In this document: positions 1 through 6,965 of the stretch, piece by piece
Layout of the letters: each line of letters opens with the position of its first letter
Position numbering within the stretch: position 1 is the first letter of the stretch
NCBI GenBank assembly: GCA_015490315.1
Contig: WFYB01000117.1
Location: 1-9,494 of the forward strand
Direction of reading: 5' to 3'
Source of the DNA: Sulfurovum sp.
GTDB taxonomy: Bacteria > Campylobacterota > Campylobacteria > Campylobacterales > Sulfurovaceae
Length of the DNA: 9,494 nucleotides
Notes under the pieces: model-generated
What the model was told of the DNA's origin: nothing
Seen by the model: only the letters and a program-made list of their open reading frames with translations
Databases searched by the model: none
Position numbers and translations under genes: made by a program

Positions 1-850
1 GTTTGAAGTGGGTATAGGCATGCGTTACTTCTCCTATATACTCGGCAGCACACAGCGGTACTTCGGTAACAGGGAAGCCCCAGAGACCGTGCAGGAATTT
101 CCCTTGCCGTTTTGTGAGGGCGAGTTTGTTGTTGTAGAGGTTGAGCATGATGTGCTGCTCTCGTGTCGGCACGGTGCGTCTTTTTTTTGTCGGATAGCGC
201 TCCGGGGCATCTTTGCCTTGGCAGATACTCTCAAAGGGGCATACTTCACACCCGGGTGCTTTGGGTGTGCAGAGGGTTGCTCCGATGTCCATCATCGCCT
301 GATTGTACTCAAAGGGGTTATTTCTGTCGACCATCTCATAGGCGATCTGCCAGAGGGCTTTGTCATCGGCAGATTCCATGGCATGGATGCGGCAGAGGAT
401 ACGTCGCACATTGGCTTCCATGACTGGTACAGGCTGGCGGAAAGCAAAGGCGGCAACGGCATGGGCAGTATTTTTACCAATGCCGGGAAGCTTGATAAGC
501 TCCTCTATCTTGGAAGGTAATGTAGGAGCAGCACCTTGTGCCTGCCCTTGAACCAATATTTGCGCCGTCTTATGTAGATTTTTGGCACGGTTGTAGTACC
601 CAAGCCCTTCCCACATCTTCAGCACCTCATCAAGCGGTGCATTGCCGAGTGCCTCAAGTGTGGGGAATTTCTCAAGAAAAGGAAAGTAGTAGCGCTCCAA
701 GACGGTTTTTACCTGTGTTTGCTGCAGCATCACTTCACTGAGCCAGATAGGGTATGGATCATCCGTGTTACGCCACGGCAGGTCGGTTCTGCCGTGTTTT
801 GTATACCAGTCTCGGATATTCTGATGGATAGCTTTCATAGAGGTTTTCAT
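1..850 (-). CDS. mutY: A/G-specific adenine glycosylase MutY, C-terminus cut by window edge
   Basis: MutY is a DNA-repair enzyme that removes adenine mispaired with 8-oxoguanine. The minus frame reads from ATG at 850 to the left edge without a stop, giving 283 residues. Visible marks are LPWR (24-27), the catalytic-Glu segment WLSEVMLQQTQ (36-46, E38), the helix-hairpin-helix LPGIGKNTA (121-129), the MutY-typical NQAMMDIG (183-190), and a 4Fe-4S ligand set C-x6-C-x2-C-x5-C at C194, C201, C204 and C210. The last residues, HAYTHFK, match the start of the NUDIX-like 8-oxoG recognition domain, so the missing tail is probably about 40-70 residues. An in-frame ATG at 838 is an alternative start; neither has a clear ribosome-binding site. 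The residue aligned with the conserved catalytic Asp of MutY (LDGNVKR in E. coli) is Glu145 here (MEANVRR). The gene is divergent from tig, with 93 bp between the start codons. Confidence 0.95.
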   Translation of the reverse strand, partial: MKTSMKAIHQNIRDWYTKHGRTDLPWRNTDDPYPIWLSEVMLQQTQVKTVLERYYFPFLEKFPTLEALGNAPLDEVLKMWEGLGYYNRAKNLHKTAQILVQGQAQGAAPTLPSKIEELIKLPGIGKNTAHAVAAFAFRQPVPVMEANVRRILCRIHAMESADDKALWQIAYEMVDRNNPFEYNQAMMDIGATLCTPKAPGCEVCPFESICQGKDAPERYPTKKRRTVPTREQHIMLNLYNNKLALTKRQGKFLHGLWGFPVTEVPLCAAEYIGEVTHAYTHFK

Positions 851-897
851 GGAGGGAAGTATACACGTCTTTCTTCGATATATTCCTTTTTTATCAA

Positions 898-923
898 ATT
901 TTAGCTAAAATCACGGGATTATA
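898..923. promoter_or_regulatory. Divergent mutY/tig promoter region with palindromic -10
   Basis: The 93-bp gap between mutY and tig holds a perfect 14-bp palindrome, ATTTTAGCTAAAAT (898-911). It supplies a -10-like TAAAAT on the plus strand at 906-911, about 33 bp before the tig GTG. A perfect minus-strand TATAAT lies at 923-918, facing mutY. No good -35 boxes are seen, which is usual for sigma-70 promoters in Campylobacterota. The start sites are inferred. Confidence 0.4.
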
Positions 924-943
924 ACAACGCACAAAGGACTGTA

Positions 944-2239
944 GTGAAAGTGACAACAAAGAAAATCGATGATGCCAATGTACTCGTAAGCGGTACACTC
1001 GACGGCGAAACGATCAACAAAACAATCGACAAACTGGCAAAAGAGGCGGCAAAGCAGATCAAGGTAGACGGCTTTAGACCGGGGAAAGTGCCTGTACACG
1101 TCGTCAAGCAGATGCACGGTGAAAAGCTGGCTCAGGATGCTGAGGGCGAAGCGCTCAGAGAGCTTATCGATGCAGGGATCAAAGAGGCGGGGATCGATGC
1201 GGCAGATATGATCGGTCAGCCGACATTCAAAAAGTATGACAAAAAAGAGGATGGCAGTATCGAGGTTGAGGTGGAGATCTCTACCAGACCAAATCCAGAA
1301 CTTGAGGGATATATGGATGTCGTGCCAAAATTTGAGAAGCCAAAAGCAGATCCCAAAGAGGTAGAGGCAAAACTCGAAGAGCTGGCAAAAGAGAATGCGC
1401 CGTATGAGAAGCTCAAGCGCAAAAGAATGCTTAGAGAGGGTGATCTTGCGGTTATCGATTTCGAAGGTTTTGTTGACGGTGAGCCGTTTGAAGGCGGTAA
1501 AGCGGAAAACTTCGAGCTCAAGATCGGTTCGGGACAATTCATCCCCGGGTTTGAAGAGCAGCTGATAGGTATGAAGTATGATGAAGAGAAGACGATCGAT
1601 GTCAAATTCCCCGATGAGTATCCTGCCAAAGAGCTTGCCGGCAAGGATACACAGTTTAAAGTCAACCTGCATGAGATCAAGGCACCTGCAGAACCGAAAG
1701 TCGATGATGCACTGGCTCAAAAACTGCTGGGTGACGAAAACGCTACTGTAGAGACACTCAAAGAGAAAGTCGAAGCACAGGTAGAGACTGCTGCACTCTC
1801 CAAGCTCTACAACGAAGAGATCAAGCCCAAACTTGTCGAGGCGCTTGTCGAGAAGTATGACTTCGCACTGCCGAACAATATCGTAGAGCAGGAGATCGAT
1901 GCGAAGATCAACGCAAAAGCCAGAGAGATGAGCGAAGAGGAACTCAAAGAGTATCAGGAGAATCCTGAAAAGGTTGAGGAGCTTCGTGAGTCTGTCAGAG
2001 AAGATGCCCAGAAGAGTGTCAAAGCTACTTTCATCGTCGATGCACTCGCAAAGAAAGAGGGTATCGATGTAGAGGATCAGGAAGTGTCACAGGCTATCTA
2101 CTATGAAGCAATGATGAGCGGACAGGATCCTCAGCAGGTGATCAAATACTATCAGGAGAACAATCTCCTCCCTGCGATCAAAATGGGTATGATCGAAGAC
2201 AAACTCTTCGGCAAAATGCTCGGTCTGGAAGAGAAATAA
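944..2239 (+). CDS. tig: Trigger factor, ribosome-associated chaperone and peptidyl-prolyl isomerase
   Basis: Trigger factor binds the ribosome at the exit tunnel and shields emerging chains; its FKBP-type domain can isomerise prolyl bonds. The 431-residue length is normal for the family. The ribosome-binding loop signature is GFRPGKVP at 43-50. The FKBP domain covers roughly 160-245 (REGDLAVIDFEGFVDG, then GSGQFIPGFEEQLIGM, then FPDEYPAKELAGKD), followed by a long helical, Glu/Lys-rich C-terminal arm. I chose the GTG at 944 because AAAGGA at 934-939 sits about 5 nt upstream and the next residues (KVTTKKID) fit the family's N-terminus. It is followed by a strong hairpin and then clpP, a pairing conserved across many bacteria. 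Core-like base composition and no defects seen. Confidence 0.97.
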   Translation: MKVTTKKIDDANVLVSGTLDGETINKTIDKLAKEAAKQIKVDGFRPGKVPVHVVKQMHGEKLAQDAEGEALRELIDAGIKEAGIDAADMIGQPTFKKYDKKEDGSIEVEVEISTRPNPELEGYMDVVPKFEKPKADPKEVEAKLEELAKENAPYEKLKRKRMLREGDLAVIDFEGFVDGEPFEGGKAENFELKIGSGQFIPGFEEQLIGMKYDEEKTIDVKFPDEYPAKELAGKDTQFKVNLHEIKAPAEPKVDDALAQKLLGDENATVETLKEKVEAQVETAALSKLYNEEIKPKLVEALVEKYDFALPNNIVEQEIDAKINAKAREMSEEELKEYQENPEKVEELRESVREDAQKSVKATFIVDALAKKEGIDVEDQEVSQAIYYEAMMSGQDPQQVIKYYQENNLLPAIKMGMIEDKLFGKMLGLEEK

Positions 2240-2248
2240 TCTTCCCCA

Positions 2249-2274
2249 AACAGACGGCATTTTTGCCGTCTGTT
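2249..2274 (+). terminator. Perfect 11-bp hairpin after tig, no U-tract
   Basis: AACAGACGGCA (2249-2259) and TGCCGTCTGTT (2264-2274) form an 11-bp perfect stem with a TTTT loop, starting 10 nt after the tig stop. The next bases are AACC, so the run of U expected of an intrinsic terminator is missing on this strand, and the opposite strand lacks one too. It may be a weak terminator or a 3'-end stabilising or attenuating structure between tig and clpP. Confidence 0.55.
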
Positions 2275-2292
2275 AACCATTCTAATGTATAT

Positions 2293-2327
2293 TTGAGTTG
2301 ATTTTCAATTGAACTATACATTAAAAT
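2293..2327 (+). promoter_or_regulatory. Probable promoter of clpP-def
   Basis: Two overlapping sigma-70-like options precede clpP. TTGAGT (2293-2298) and TATACA (2315-2320) are separated by 16 bp; TTGATT (2298-2303) and TAAAAT (2322-2327) by 18 bp. Either would start transcription some 20-30 nt before the clpP ATG at 2354. Together with the hairpin upstream this suggests clpP-def can be transcribed apart from tig. Inferred from sequence only. Confidence 0.4.
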
Positions 2328-2353
2328 ATCACAACCATTTCAAAAGGCAAACA

Positions 2354-2941
2354 ATGAGTTACATTCCTTACGTAGTAGAACAGACAGGGCGCGGTGAAAG
2401 ATCATACGATATCTATTCGCGTCTGCTTAAAGACCGCATTATCATGCTCAGCGGCGAGATCAACGATGCGGTGGCATCTTCTGTGGTAGCACAGCTGCTT
2501 TTCCTCGAAGCGCAGGATCCGGACAAGGATATCTATTTTTATATCAACTCTCCAGGCGGGGTGATAACGTCCGGGTTTTCTATCTATGATACGATGAACT
2601 ATATCAAGCCTGACATCGTGACGATCTGTATGGGTCAGGCGGCATCTATGGGTGCATTCCTGCTTGCGTGCGGGGCAGAGGGCAAGCGCTACGCACTCCC
2701 TAACGCACGTATCATGATCCATCAGCCTCTCGGTGGTGCGCAGGGACAGGCGACGGATATCTTGATCCAGGCAGAAGAGATCAAGCGTCTCAAGGATACC
2801 CTCAACCACATTCTTGCAGAGAAGACAGGTAAAAAGGTCAAGCAGATCGAAAAAGATACCGATAGAGACAACTTTATGTCTGCACAAGAGGCAGTCGAGT
2901 ATGGACTGATCGACAAAGTGCTGACCAAGAGCTTCGCGTAG
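2354..2941 (+). CDS. clpP: ATP-dependent Clp protease proteolytic subunit ClpP
   Basis: ClpP forms the double-heptamer proteolytic barrel that works with a AAA+ unfoldase (ClpX or ClpA, not in this window) to degrade unfolded and tagged cytoplasmic proteins. The product is 195 residues, the usual size. The Ser-His-Asp triad is complete: S98 in GQAASMGAF, H123 in RIMIHQPLGG, D172 in DTDRDNFM. The substrate-binding segment INSPGG is at 64-69. The frame is open up to a TTG at 2309, but the ATG at 2354 is preferred: it has AAAGG about 7 nt upstream and gives the typical MSYIPYVVEQT N-terminus. The gene ends in TAG at 2939-2941, which overlaps the ribosome-binding site of def (AGGAGA), so the two are probably co-translated. 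Confidence 0.97.
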   Translation: MSYIPYVVEQTGRGERSYDIYSRLLKDRIIMLSGEINDAVASSVVAQLLFLEAQDPDKDIYFYINSPGGVITSGFSIYDTMNYIKPDIVTICMGQAASMGAFLLACGAEGKRYALPNARIMIHQPLGGAQGQATDILIQAEEIKRLKDTLNHILAEKTGKKVKQIEKDTDRDNFMSAQEAVEYGLIDKVLTKSFA

Positions 2942-2950
2942 GAGACAACA

Positions 2951-3475
2951 ATGGTAAGAGAAGTGGTCATCTATCCCGACAAGCGGCTCAAGCAGGTCTC
3001 CAAAGAGGTAGAGGCATTCGATGCCGAGCTGCACGAGCTTCTTGATGACATGTATGATACGATGATCGCACGCAACGGTGTAGGACTCGCTGCAATACAG
3101 GTAGGGGTCGACAAGCGTGCACTGATCATCAATATCCCGCTCGAAGATAAAGAACCCGAAGCGTCACAGCCCCGAGAGAACACACTTGAGATGATCAATC
3201 CGGTCATTATAGAGGCAGATGGCAAAGAGAAGTTCCAAGAGGGGTGCCTCTCTGTACCTGGCTTCTATGAGGATGTCGAGCGGCACAAGCATGTCGTGGT
3301 CGAATACTACGACCGTTTCGGCAAGAAGCATACGATAGAGGATGACGATTTTCTCGCTATTGCCATGCAGCATGAGATCGACCATCTTGACGGCAGGGTC
3401 TTTGTAGAGCGCCTCTCCTATATCAAGCGTAAAAAATTTGAAAAAGAGTGGAAGAAGAGACAGAAAGCCTCATAA
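2951..3475 (+). CDS. def: Peptide deformylase
   Basis: Peptide deformylase removes the formyl group from the N-terminal methionine of new proteins, using a metal ion (usually Fe2+). All three family motifs are present in the 174-residue product: GVGLAAIQ (43-50), EGCLS (97-101, metal ligand C99) and HEIDH (141-145, metal ligands H141 and H145 with catalytic E142). The C-terminal tail is strongly basic (KRKKFEKEWKKRQK), as is common in this enzyme. The ATG lies 9 bp after the clpP stop, with AGGAGA overlapping that stop, so it shares the clpP transcript. Its stop is only 11 bp from the gdhA stop on the other strand. Confidence 0.97.
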   Translation: MVREVVIYPDKRLKQVSKEVEAFDAELHELLDDMYDTMIARNGVGLAAIQVGVDKRALIINIPLEDKEPEASQPRENTLEMINPVIIEADGKEKFQEGCLSVPGFYEDVERHKHVVVEYYDRFGKKHTIEDDDFLAIAMQHEIDHLDGRVFVERLSYIKRKKFEKEWKKRQKAS

Positions 3476-3486
3476 ACCCATCTCTT

Positions 3487-4839
3487 TTACACCCCTTGGG
3501 CGAGCATAGCATCAGCCACTCGCTTGAAGCCCAATATGTTAGCCCCGCTGACAAGATCCATATCCAGTTCATACTCATCACAGGTTCTTTTGATATGTGT
3601 ATAGATATCTGCCATGATCTTTCTGAGTTTCGCATCGACCTCTTCGGCGCAGAGATAGTTATGCGTATGGTTCTGGCTCATCTCCAGTACACTGACCGCT
3701 ACACCGCCGGCATTTGCAGCTTTTGCCGGCGCAAAGACCACACCGTTTTGTTTGAAATAATCGACAGCTTCAAGCGTCGTAGGCATATTGGCACCCTCGG
3801 CAACCACATGCACGCCATTGCTGACAAGTCTTTGGGCAGCATGAATATCGAGTTCATTCTGTGTGGCACAAGGGAAGGCGGCAAAACAGGGTATCTGCCA
3901 CACATAGTTGGAGCCCTCAGGGTATGCCTCTTTGCGGATATAGGAGGCACTCTTTCTGCTTTCGGCATAGGCGGAGAGGGAGAGGCGCTTGACCAGCTTG
4001 ATCTCTTTGAGCAGCGCAAGGTCGATCCCGTTTGGATCATGGATCGCGCCTGTCGAATCTGAGCAGGTCACAGGGATGGCTCCCAGGGCATAGAGCTTTT
4101 CTATGGCATGGATGGCGACATTGCCCGCCCCGCTGATAGTACATATCTTGCCTTTGAGACTTTCCTCCATGTCTTCCAGGAGCGTCTGTGTGAAGTAGAC
4201 CAGTCCATATCCGGTAGCGGAGTTTCGTCCTTCGCTTCCGCCGAGTGAAAGCGGCTTGGAGGTGATGATGCTGTTGTAGGTGTTGGTCAGAGTCTTGTAC
4301 TGCCCGAAGAGATAGCCCACTTCTCTCTCCCCCACACCGATATCACCGCCGAGGATATCGATATCTGCACCCACTGAGTTGTAAAAGGCAGTCATAAACG
4401 CCTGACAGAACTTCATGATCTCCTGATCACTTCTGCCTTTGGGGTTAAAATCCGCACCCCCTTTGGCACCGCCGATATGCAAACCGGTGATAGCGTTTTT
4501 GAAGATCTGCTCAAATGCGAGAAATTTGAGGATATCGGGATTGACAGTAGGGTGGAAACGTACACCGCCTTTGTAGGGACCGAGTGCATTGTTAAACTGG
4601 ATACGGTAGCCGTTGTTGATCTCGATCTCATTGCGGTCATTGAGCCATTCGATGGTAAAGTGGATCTCACGGTTAGGGTAGATGATCCGTTCTACGATTC
4701 TATTTTCTGTATAGTGCGGATGTCTTTCTATGGCAGGACGGATCGAAGTCAAGACTTCACGAAGCGCTTGAAAAAAGTTGTAGTCCCCTGCGCAGCTGCT
4801 CTGTTTTGCCAGATTGAGCGCATTTTCTATATAATCCAT
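3487..4839 (-). CDS. gdhA: Glutamate dehydrogenase, NADP-type hexameric
   Basis: This cytoplasmic enzyme interconverts 2-oxoglutarate plus ammonium and glutamate, here probably in the assimilating direction. The 450 residues align end to end with my recollection of E. coli GdhA. The substrate-binding and catalytic part holds GPYKGGVRFHP (87-97), the signature GGAKGGADFNPKG (123-135) and GGDIGVGERE (164-173, probable catalytic D166). The Rossmann domain starts at ISGAGNVA (235-242), followed by SDSTG (260-264). PCATQNELD (323-331), AEGANMPTT (347-355) and PAKAANAGGVA (371-381) complete the set. The NADP preference is inferred from similarity to GdhA. ATG at 4839 is preceded by AAGGAA at a good distance. 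The gene is single, facing away from comM and tail to tail with def; it breaks the ancestral def-comM neighbourhood. Confidence 0.96.
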   Translation of the reverse strand: MDYIENALNLAKQSSCAGDYNFFQALREVLTSIRPAIERHPHYTENRIVERIIYPNREIHFTIEWLNDRNEIEINNGYRIQFNNALGPYKGGVRFHPTVNPDILKFLAFEQIFKNAITGLHIGGAKGGADFNPKGRSDQEIMKFCQAFMTAFYNSVGADIDILGGDIGVGEREVGYLFGQYKTLTNTYNSIITSKPLSLGGSEGRNSATGYGLVYFTQTLLEDMEESLKGKICTISGAGNVAIHAIEKLYALGAIPVTCSDSTGAIHDPNGIDLALLKEIKLVKRLSLSAYAESRKSASYIRKEAYPEGSNYVWQIPCFAAFPCATQNELDIHAAQRLVSNGVHVVAEGANMPTTLEAVDYFKQNGVVFAPAKAANAGGVAVSVLEMSQNHTHNYLCAEEVDAKLRKIMADIYTHIKRTCDEYELDMDLVSGANILGFKRVADAMLAQGV

Positions 4840-4871
4840 CGGTAGATTCCTTAATGTTAGATGCTACTCTA

Positions 4872-4900
4872 ATTATAGTCAAAAATATGACAATTTGACA
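4872..4900 (-). promoter_or_regulatory. gdhA promoter with TGAC repeats
   Basis: On the minus strand a perfect TATAAT (4877-4872) stands 33 bp before the gdhA ATG. Just upstream, the plus strand shows GTCA (4879-4882), TGAC (4888-4891) and TGAC (4896-4899). These form an inverted pair, GTCAAAAATATGAC, and a direct pair, TGACA-ATT-TGACA. They could be a regulator's binding site, but no regulator is identified. A plus-strand TATATT at 4901-4906 is a possible -10 for comM. Confidence 0.4.
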
Positions 4901-4941
4901 TATATTTCTCTTTTTTGCACCAAATATTTCATACTTTCAGC

Positions 4942-5208
4942 ATGAATGCAAAAGTAGATAGTGGTAAACCACCAAAAACGGCAAAAGTCAGAACCAAACC
5001 CAAAGAGAAAGCGATCGTCAATGCACTTGCTTGCGCGACACTTGACGGGGTCAATGCAAGGGTCATAGAGGTCGAGGCGACATTTACCAAAGGGCTTCCG
5101 GGGTTTTCGATCGTGGGTCTGGCAAGTTCGGACATACAGGAGGCAAAAGAGCGTGTAAACAATCATAGTTCATTGTACTCAATCAAATATTATTGTACAA
5201 TCTTCTAA
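4942..5208 (+). pseudogene. comM: comM (YifB/Mg-chelatase-like ATPase), 5' fragment broken by insertion
   Basis: ComM is a AAA+ hexameric helicase that drives branch migration during natural transformation. The frame from ATG 4942 carries a basic N-terminal extension and then the typical ComM start: ACATLDGVNARVIEVEA (30-46) and FTKGLPGFSIVGLASSDI (48-65) leading to QEAKERVNN. A full protein is about 500 residues; here the family match stops near residue 73 (nt about 5158-5163). A foreign-looking tail of about 15 residues (HSSLYSIKYYCTIF) follows to a TAA at 5206-5208. No Walker A or other ATPase motif follows in any frame. The start is not fully certain: the frame is open to a TTG at 4915, and no clear ribosome-binding site precedes ATG 4942. 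If the distal part is not rejoined elsewhere, the gene is dead. In H. pylori a comM-like gene lies beside def, so this fragment marks the ancestral locus. Confidence 0.85.
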
Positions 5209-5220
5209 AAAAGGATTGTA
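5172..5220. repeat. Repeated ATTGTAC dyads between comM junction and the next gene
   Basis: ATTGTACTCAAT (5172-5183) and the perfect palindrome ATTGTACAAT (5192-5201) start exactly 20 bp apart, about two DNA turns. GATTGTA (5214-5220) is the reverse complement of TACAATC (5196-5202), making a 7-bp inverted repeat whose 11-nt spacer holds most of the ribosome-binding site of the next gene. The layout fits either transposase-binding repeats at an element end or an operator for autoregulation of the gene at 5221. The sequence alone does not choose between them. Confidence 0.5.
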
Positions 5221-6948
5221 ATGCATTTGAATGTTTACAAAAACTTTTTTGAAGATTTAAAAAATGATCCCAACTATTCAAGATATGCGGCATATGAAAA
5301 TGATGATTTTATTATTGCAGCAATCAGCTCCCCTTTTTATTCAAAAAATCCTAGATTAATTAACGAACTTTCTGTTTATGTCTATTTTGCCAACCTAAAT
5401 AAAGATATTGTCGTTAGAAAAGAGTATGCATGGGAATCACTCTCAAGAACTTATATCGGGCATATGCCTTTGAGAGAAATGAACAAAAATGGTTTTAGCA
5501 GCATATCTTGGTTTGATTATAAATATAAAAAAAGAAAACCGACATCTTTTTGTTTTGATACAGAATCCTTTAAAGGATTCATAAAATATAAAGATCTAGA
5601 AGAAAAATATGGCTTAACGTTCTGGATACATGAAAGACCTGAGACCAAAGATATTATGGAAGAAACCATCTCCGTATATGAATATGGGAACCATGTTGTT
5701 TTAATTCCTTCAATTGTAAATATTCAAGCATTTTACGCAAAATCTGAAGCGAACTCCCTCTTTGACGCATTGGGTAGTCCTCAAGGGTTATCATTAATGG
5801 TAAACTCGTCCGGATATGAAATGGATATGGAAACATATCAAAACTTTTATCACATATATGCAACAGGGCTCTCTCATATCGCAGATGCAAAAATGCTACT
5901 CTACTATAGTTATGATAAAGATATCACCGATATTTTCAATCAATGTGCGATGGATATAAGTTTTGGCAAAAAGATTGAGGTAAAAATACCTAAAAAAGGA
6001 TTGATTAACTTCAAAGCAGATAGCTTTATAAATAGGTATGGAGAAAAAACAATCTCTTTTGTTGTATCAATTCATGCATCAAATCTCTCAGATGAAGTGA
6101 TACATCAAGTTGGATCATATATTAAATTTCATCACCCTAAAGCATATTTGTGGACACAGAGTAGGGAGAATGATGAAAACAGTAGTCCGATGAAAGACAC
6201 ACCGTCAACAAATATCTTGGATGATAACAAAAAAGTTGATACTTCCGAGATACCTATGGAAGTAGAAGCAAAAGATATGTATACATCCAGTACCGGTTCA
6301 ATAGGACTGGAAATTGAAGTAGTTTCTCCCGGAGAAAGAGAAAGAGGGATTTTAAGAAGATCTCCCAAACGAGACAAGAATATCAAGTTTCCAAGCAGCA
6401 GAACACCTAGAGGTGGTGCGGGAGAAGGTAAAAGTATAGAAAATAAATCAAGTTCAGAAATTTTGGAAGATATACAAGAGGCAGATAGCTTAAGCTCGAC
6501 TATGGATATCGCAAAACTCTTAATTGATAAAGGATTTGATGTTGAGCATAAGACTTTTTATATTCCATTTTCCAAAAAGAAGTCCACAAGACCTGTTTTT
6601 TGTTATGTAGATAGCGAGAAAAAACAACGAAGGAGATGTTTTGTTCTAAAAGCATCAGGAGTTTATAAATATCGTACTATTGTTTTCTTCTATGTTCAGG
6701 TTGAAACAAAACAAGATCAGACTAAAAAAGAGATACTGATTATAAAGAAAAATGATGACTTTGACACTATGGTGGAAGATGTCATTATGCCAGCTATTTT
6801 GGATCAAGTTGAAAAAGGGAACCGAAAATGGCTAAAAGATCGAAATGATATTTTACCTGGAGAATATTTTTTCTCAATGAGGCGCATGAAGGCTGAAAGA
6901 GGTACACATTTTCTTGATAGGATATTTTATAGAGTGATAAAAGAATAA
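5221..6948 (+). CDS. TnsE-like protein, probable Tn7-type transposition targeting factor (orphan)
   Basis: No enzyme motif or membrane segment is visible in these 575 residues. The layout resembles Tn7 TnsE (538 residues as I recall), which steers transposition to replicating and conjugating DNA. Points in common are a beta-rich N-terminal part and a segment VVLIPSIVNIQAFYAKSEA (159-177) comparable to TnsE's YHIPQLELARSLFLINSY. A polar, low-complexity linker follows (about 312-425, with basic patches RGILRRSPKRDK and PSSRTPRGG). The C-terminal domain (about 425-510) has a helix, then IPFSKKKSTR (448-457), DSEKKQRRRCFVLKA (464-478), a strand pair VFFYVQVET (488-496) and KEILII (503-508), in the order of TnsE's LPKVGRSR, KDGSPRVIKA, LLEVDAS and ML. 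Sequence identity is low, so this is an architecture-level call. AAGGA lies 5 nt before the ATG. The gene starts about 60 bp inside the comM break, is strongly AT-rich, and has no tnsABCD beside it. Confidence 0.5.
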   Translation: MHLNVYKNFFEDLKNDPNYSRYAAYENDDFIIAAISSPFYSKNPRLINELSVYVYFANLNKDIVVRKEYAWESLSRTYIGHMPLREMNKNGFSSISWFDYKYKKRKPTSFCFDTESFKGFIKYKDLEEKYGLTFWIHERPETKDIMEETISVYEYGNHVVLIPSIVNIQAFYAKSEANSLFDALGSPQGLSLMVNSSGYEMDMETYQNFYHIYATGLSHIADAKMLLYYSYDKDITDIFNQCAMDISFGKKIEVKIPKKGLINFKADSFINRYGEKTISFVVSIHASNLSDEVIHQVGSYIKFHHPKAYLWTQSRENDENSSPMKDTPSTNILDDNKKVDTSEIPMEVEAKDMYTSSTGSIGLEIEVVSPGERERGILRRSPKRDKNIKFPSSRTPRGGAGEGKSIENKSSSEILEDIQEADSLSSTMDIAKLLIDKGFDVEHKTFYIPFSKKKSTRPVFCYVDSEKKQRRRCFVLKASGVYKYRTIVFFYVQVETKQDQTKKEILIIKKNDDFDTMVEDVIMPAILDQVEKGNRKWLKDRNDILPGEYFFSMRRMKAERGTHFLDRIFYRVIKE

Positions 6949-6965
6949 TTAAGAAGATAAGATAA

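Noticed and set aside
8..520. 170-codon plus-strand frame at the left edge
   Set aside because: It is the reverse shadow of mutY, whose motifs are complete on the minus strand.
911..1720. 269-codon open frame on the minus strand inside tig
   Set aside because: It is fully antisense to a clear trigger factor gene. The frame is rich in Leu/Phe/Cys/Arg as expected from reading tig backwards, and it has no family motif or ribosome-binding site.
2309..2353. Upstream TTG start extending ClpP by 15 residues
   Set aside because: The extension covers the probable -10 region and has no ribosome-binding site, whereas ATG 2354 has AAAGG and gives the standard ClpP N-terminus.
2402..3034. 210-codon minus-strand frame across clpP and def
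   Set aside because: It is antisense to two well-marked genes; the Cys/His/Arg-rich composition is an artefact of their codon use.
3448..4062. 204-codon plus-strand frame inside gdhA
   Set aside because: It is the antisense shadow of gdhA, which aligns over its full length on the minus strand.
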